Source of the DNA: Nocardioides sp. GY 10127
GTDB taxonomy: Bacteria; Actinomycetota; Actinomycetes; Propionibacteriales; Nocardioidaceae
NCBI RefSeq assembly: GCF_004919085.1
Contig: NZ_STGL01000003.1
Span: 682,001-746,000, forward strand
DNA: 64,000 nucleotides
Reading direction: 5' to 3'
The notes under the pieces are model-generated. The model searched no databases. It was not told the origin of the DNA and saw only the letters and a program-made list of their open reading frames with translations. Of the stretch, positions 61,578 through 64,000 are shown in pieces (position 1 is the stretch's first letter; the number at the start of each line of letters is the position of its first letter). The position numbers were made by a program, and so were the translations under genes.

Positions 61578-63071
61578 TCAGCCGCAGGCCGGGGCGGGCG
61601 GCAGCGGCGCGGGGACGCCGACGGCCGGCATGCCCAGCGAGACGCCCGCGGGCTGGGCGGGCTGGGCGGTGCGGCGCTCCCAGGCGTCCCCCGAGCGCGT
61701 GCGCCGGAGGCCGAGGACGGTGTCGGCGACGAGGTGGTGCGGCGCGGCGTAGGTGACCTCGACGGTGACCATGTCGCCGGGGCGGACCTCGCCGAGCGAG
61801 GCGTCGGGCACGGCGAAGTGGACGAGCCGGTTGTCGGGCGCGCGGCCGGAGAGCCGGCGGGTCTCGGCGTCCTTGCGCCCCTCCCCCTCGGAGACCATCA
61901 CCTCGAGCGTGCGGCCGACCTGCTCCTTGTTGAGCTCCCAGGAGATCTCCTCCTGGAGGGCCACGAGGCGCTGGTAGCGGTCCTTGACGACCGCCGGCGG
62001 CACCTGGTCGGGCATCGTCGCGGCCGGGGTGCCGGGGCGGATGGAGTACTGGAAGGTGAAGGCGCTGGTGAAGCGGGACGCGGCGACGACCCGGAGGGTC
62101 TCCTCGAAGTCCTCCTCCGTCTCGCCGGGGAAGCCGACGATGATGTCGGTGGTGAGCGCGGCGTCCGGGACGAGCGCGCGGACCTTCTCGATGATCCCGA
62201 GGTACTTCGTCGAGCGGTAGGAGCGCCGCATCGCCTTGAGCACGCGGTCGGAGCCGGACTGCAGCGGCATGTGCAGGCTGGGCATCACGTTCGGCGTCTC
62301 GGCCATCGCCTCGATGACGTCGTCGGTGAACTCGGCCGGGTGCGGGCTGGTGAAGCGGACCCGCTCCAGGCCCTCGATGTCGCCGCAGGCCCGCAGGAGC
62401 TTCGAGAAGGCCTGGCGGTCGCCGAACTCGACGCCGTAGGCGTTGACGTTCTGGCCGAGCAGGGTCACCTCGGTGACGCCCTCGGCGACCAGCGCCTCGA
62501 TCTCGGCGAGGATCTCGCCGGGGCGGCGGTCCTTCTCCTTGCCGCGCAGGCTCGGGACGATGCAGAAGGTGCACGTGTTGTTGCAGCCGACGCTGATCGA
62601 GACCCAGGCGGCGTAGGCCGACTCGCGCTTGGTCGGCAGCGTCGACGGGAAGACCTCGAGGCTCTCCAGGATCTCGACCTGGGCCTCCTCGTTCACCCGC
62701 GCCCGCTCGAGCAGGGCCGGCAGGGAGCCGATGTTGTGGGTGCCGAAGACGACGTCGACGTAGGGCGCCTTGGCCGTGATGGTGTCGCGGTCCTTCTGCG
62801 CCAGGCAGCCGCCGACGGCGATCTGCATACCCGGCTTCGCCGCCTTGACCGGCGCGAGGTGGCCGAGGTTGCCGTACAGCTTGTTGTCGGCGTTCTCGCG
62901 CACCGCGCAGGTGTTGAAGACGACCACGTCGGCCTGCTCGCCGTCCGGCGCGGCGACGTAGCCGGCGTCCTCGAGGAGCCCGGTGAGGCGCTCGGAGTCG
63001 TGGACGTTCATCTGGCACCCGTAGGTCTTGACCTCGTAGGTGCGGGCGGCGGTGTCGGCGGTGGTCGTCAT
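61578..63071 (-). CDS. miaB: tRNA-2-methylthio-N6-dimethylallyladenosine synthase
   Basis: Protein of 497 residues. N-terminal UPF0004 domain with three cluster cysteines ([28 protein letters not shown]), radical SAM core with C-x3-C-x2-C ([19 protein letters not shown]) and a C-terminal TRAM domain. It adds the methylthio group to i6A37 made by MiaA, encoded about 3 kb to the left. The last 30 residues are a Pro/Ala-rich tail. It is minus-strand and 112 bp downstream of the DUF4442 gene. Confidence 0.97.
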   Translation of the reverse strand: MTTTADTAARTYEVKTYGCQMNVHDSERLTGLLEDAGYVAAPDGEQADVVVFNTCAVRENADNKLYGNLGHLAPVKAAKPGMQIAVGGCLAQKDRDTITAKAPYVDVVFGTHNIGSLPALLERARVNEEAQVEILESLEVFPSTLPTKRESAYAAWVSISVGCNNTCTFCIVPSLRGKEKDRRPGEILAEIEALVAEGVTEVTLLGQNVNAYGVEFGDRQAFSKLLRACGDIEGLERVRFTSPHPAEFTDDVIEAMAETPNVMPSLHMPLQSGSDRVLKAMRRSYRSTKYLGIIEKVRALVPDAALTTDIIVGFPGETEEDFEETLRVVAASRFTSAFTFQYSIRPGTPAATMPDQVPPAVVKDRYQRLVALQEEISWELNKEQVGRTLEVMVSEGEGRKDAETRRLSGRAPDNRLVHFAVPDASLGEVRPGDMVTVEVTYAAPHHLVADTVLGLRRTRSGDAWERRTAQPAQPAGVSLGMPAVGVPAPLPPAPACG

Positions 63072-63183
63072 GGCCTCACCAGGGTAAGAGCCCCGGCAGA
63101 CGAGCGGGAATCGTCAGGACGCTCCGCGCGGGTCTCCGTCGGCGGCGACTCGGCGCCTGGCGATCGGCGGGCGTGCCGCGACG

Positions 63184-63669
63184 TCAGCCCTGCGGCTTCC
63201 TCGGGGTGACCCAGAGGTGGATGACGCCCTCGATCACGACGGTCCCGTCGTCCCGGACGCCCTTGACCCGGACGTCGAGGGCGGGCTCGTCACTGGTCCA
63301 CTGCTCGGGGTCGGTCTCGGCGATGCAGGTGACGTCGCTGCTGGCCTTGGCGGTGTAGCGGACGTCCATGCCCTGCGGGATCCACCGCTTGTCGGCGGGG
63401 ATCGTGACCTCGGCGAGCGCGCCCATCGCCGCCTCCAGCCCGTTGCACAGCGCGATGGCGTGGAGCGTCCCGATGTGGTTCTTCACCCCTCGCCGCAGCT
63501 TCACGACGAGCTCGGCCCGGTTGGGCTCGAGCACCGTGAAGCGCGGGCGCACGGTGGCGAAGTAGGGGGCCTTCTGGCCGAAGAGGAGGCTGAAGACCGT
63601 CTTGCCCAGCGTGGGCCCCACGATCGGCAGGGACGTCGTGGTGCGCCACATGGCGTGGACCTGGCTCAT
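63184..63669 (-). CDS. DUF4442 hotdog-fold thioesterase-like protein
   Basis: Protein of 161 residues. The hotdog fold features are visible: RPRFTVLEPNRAELVVKL, KNHIGTLHAIALCNGLEAAMG and DVRYTAKASSDVT. Members of DUF4442 resemble PaaI/YiiD-type acyl-CoA thioesterases; the His in GTLHAIA is the family residue. The substrate is unknown. A 12-bp palindrome lies 23 bp before its start. Confidence 0.88.
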   Translation of the reverse strand: MSQVHAMWRTTTSLPIVGPTLGKTVFSLLFGQKAPYFATVRPRFTVLEPNRAELVVKLRRGVKNHIGTLHAIALCNGLEAAMGALAEVTIPADKRWIPQGMDVRYTAKASSDVTCIAETDPEQWTSDEPALDVRVKGVRDDGTVVIEGVIHLWVTPRKPQG

Positions 63670-63691
63670 GTGACCCAGGGTACAGCGGATC

Positions 63692-63703
63692 TACCGATCG
63701 GTA
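63692..63703. promoter_or_regulatory. 12-bp palindrome upstream of the DUF4442 gene
   Basis: TACCGATCGGTA is a perfect palindrome inside CTACCGATCGGTAAC, located 23 bp before the DUF4442 start and 34 bp after the next gene. The form ACCGATCGGT is typical of TetR-family operators; no TetR gene is adjacent, so the regulator is unknown. Confidence 0.5.
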
Positions 63704-63736
63704 ACTTGCCGTTGCCCCGGGTCTCGCGGCCCGGGC

Positions 63737-63988
63737 TCAGGTCATGGAGAGGAAGCTGCGCTCCAGGCGCGCCACCTCGTCCTCCGGGAGGTCGGCGAGT
63801 GAACGCCGGAGCTCGGTGGCGATGAGGGCGAAGCCGGCGCGGTCGAGGGCCCGCGAGACGGCCTTGAGCTGGCTCAGGACGTCGTCGGTCTCACGACCCT
63901 CCTCGATCATCCGGAGGACGCCCCCCAGCTGACCCTGCGCGCGGCGCAGACGGTTGACGACACTGACGAGCTCAGGCTTGCTGTCCAT
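63737..63988 (-). CDS. CsoR/RcnR/FrmR-family (DUF156) protein lacking metal-binding cysteines
   Basis: Protein of 83 residues with the all-helical DUF156 pattern (LVSVVNRLRRAQGQLGGVLRM, then IEEGRETDDVLSQLKAVSRA). In copper-sensing CsoR the ligands are Cys in the GRYC-like position, His and Cys in the DDHxxxC-like motif; here these are Thr (GRETDD) and ATELRRS, so none of the usual Cys or His ligands remain. It may sense something else or be a structural paralogue. The gene faces left and lies 68 bp upstream of the DUF4442 gene. Confidence 0.85.
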   Translation of the reverse strand: MDSKPELVSVVNRLRRAQGQLGGVLRMIEEGRETDDVLSQLKAVSRALDRAGFALIATELRRSLADLPEDEVARLERSFLSMT

Positions 63989-64000
63989 CGATGACTGCCT

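Overview
The window is very GC-rich, gene-dense DNA with many GTG starts and short ATGA/GTGA stop-start overlaps. Together with an actinobacterial lexA/LysM pair, a nrdR-nrdJ (class II, B12-dependent) ribonucleotide reductase pair, an MT0933-like antitoxin and a Thr/Pro-rich secretome, this points to an actinobacterium. Nocardioidaceae, perhaps Nocardioides, is my best inference. No tRNA, rRNA, CRISPR array, integrase or transposase was recognised.

Left part (1-22.3 kb): a defence island. The minus strand carries a BREX type 2 (Pgl) operon in the order pglW, pglX, pglY, pglZ; pglZ runs off the left edge. Immediately upstream on the same strand is a restriction-like module: a MORC/MutL-like GHKL ATPase, a Z1-domain helicase broken by a one-base frameshift, and a PD-(D/E)XK protein. 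Divergent from it are a Vsr endonuclease and a small conserved-looking ORF, then a C5-cytosine methyltransferase and an OLD-like ATPase/TOPRIM protein. Several small unknown genes close the island.

Middle-left (22.3-33.3 kb): housekeeping and DNA stress genes. nrdR-nrdJ has two NrdR-like boxes exactly 31 bp apart and a LexA-like palindrome upstream. lexA is divergent from a LysM-domain division-inhibitor-like gene, with SOS boxes between them. A DinG-type helicase follows, convergent with lexA across a strong dyad terminator.

Centre (33.3-46.2 kb): the most unusual part. Two paralogous six-gene redox cassettes flank a two-component system. Each holds a membrane-anchored low-complexity protein (A), a divergent membrane-anchored protein (B), a cytosolic-looking ApbE flavin transferase, a ferric-reductase-like heme membrane protein, a NuoF-like flavoprotein and a three-Cys ferredoxin. 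The likely route is NAD(P)H to FMN to Fe-S to ferredoxin to membrane heme, ending at an unknown extracytoplasmic acceptor; A and B are candidate unknown partners.

Right part (46.2-64 kb): core genes with scattered small ones. These are an SGNH hydrolase, hflX, a 73-bp tandem repeat block, mprF, a formylglycine-generating enzyme, two DUF202 membrane proteins, dapF, a secreted thrombospondin-3-repeat protein, miaA, a small antitoxin/NUDIX operon, an AbiEi-like/DUF559 protein, a peptidase E homologue, miaB, a DUF4442 protein and a Cys-less CsoR-family protein.
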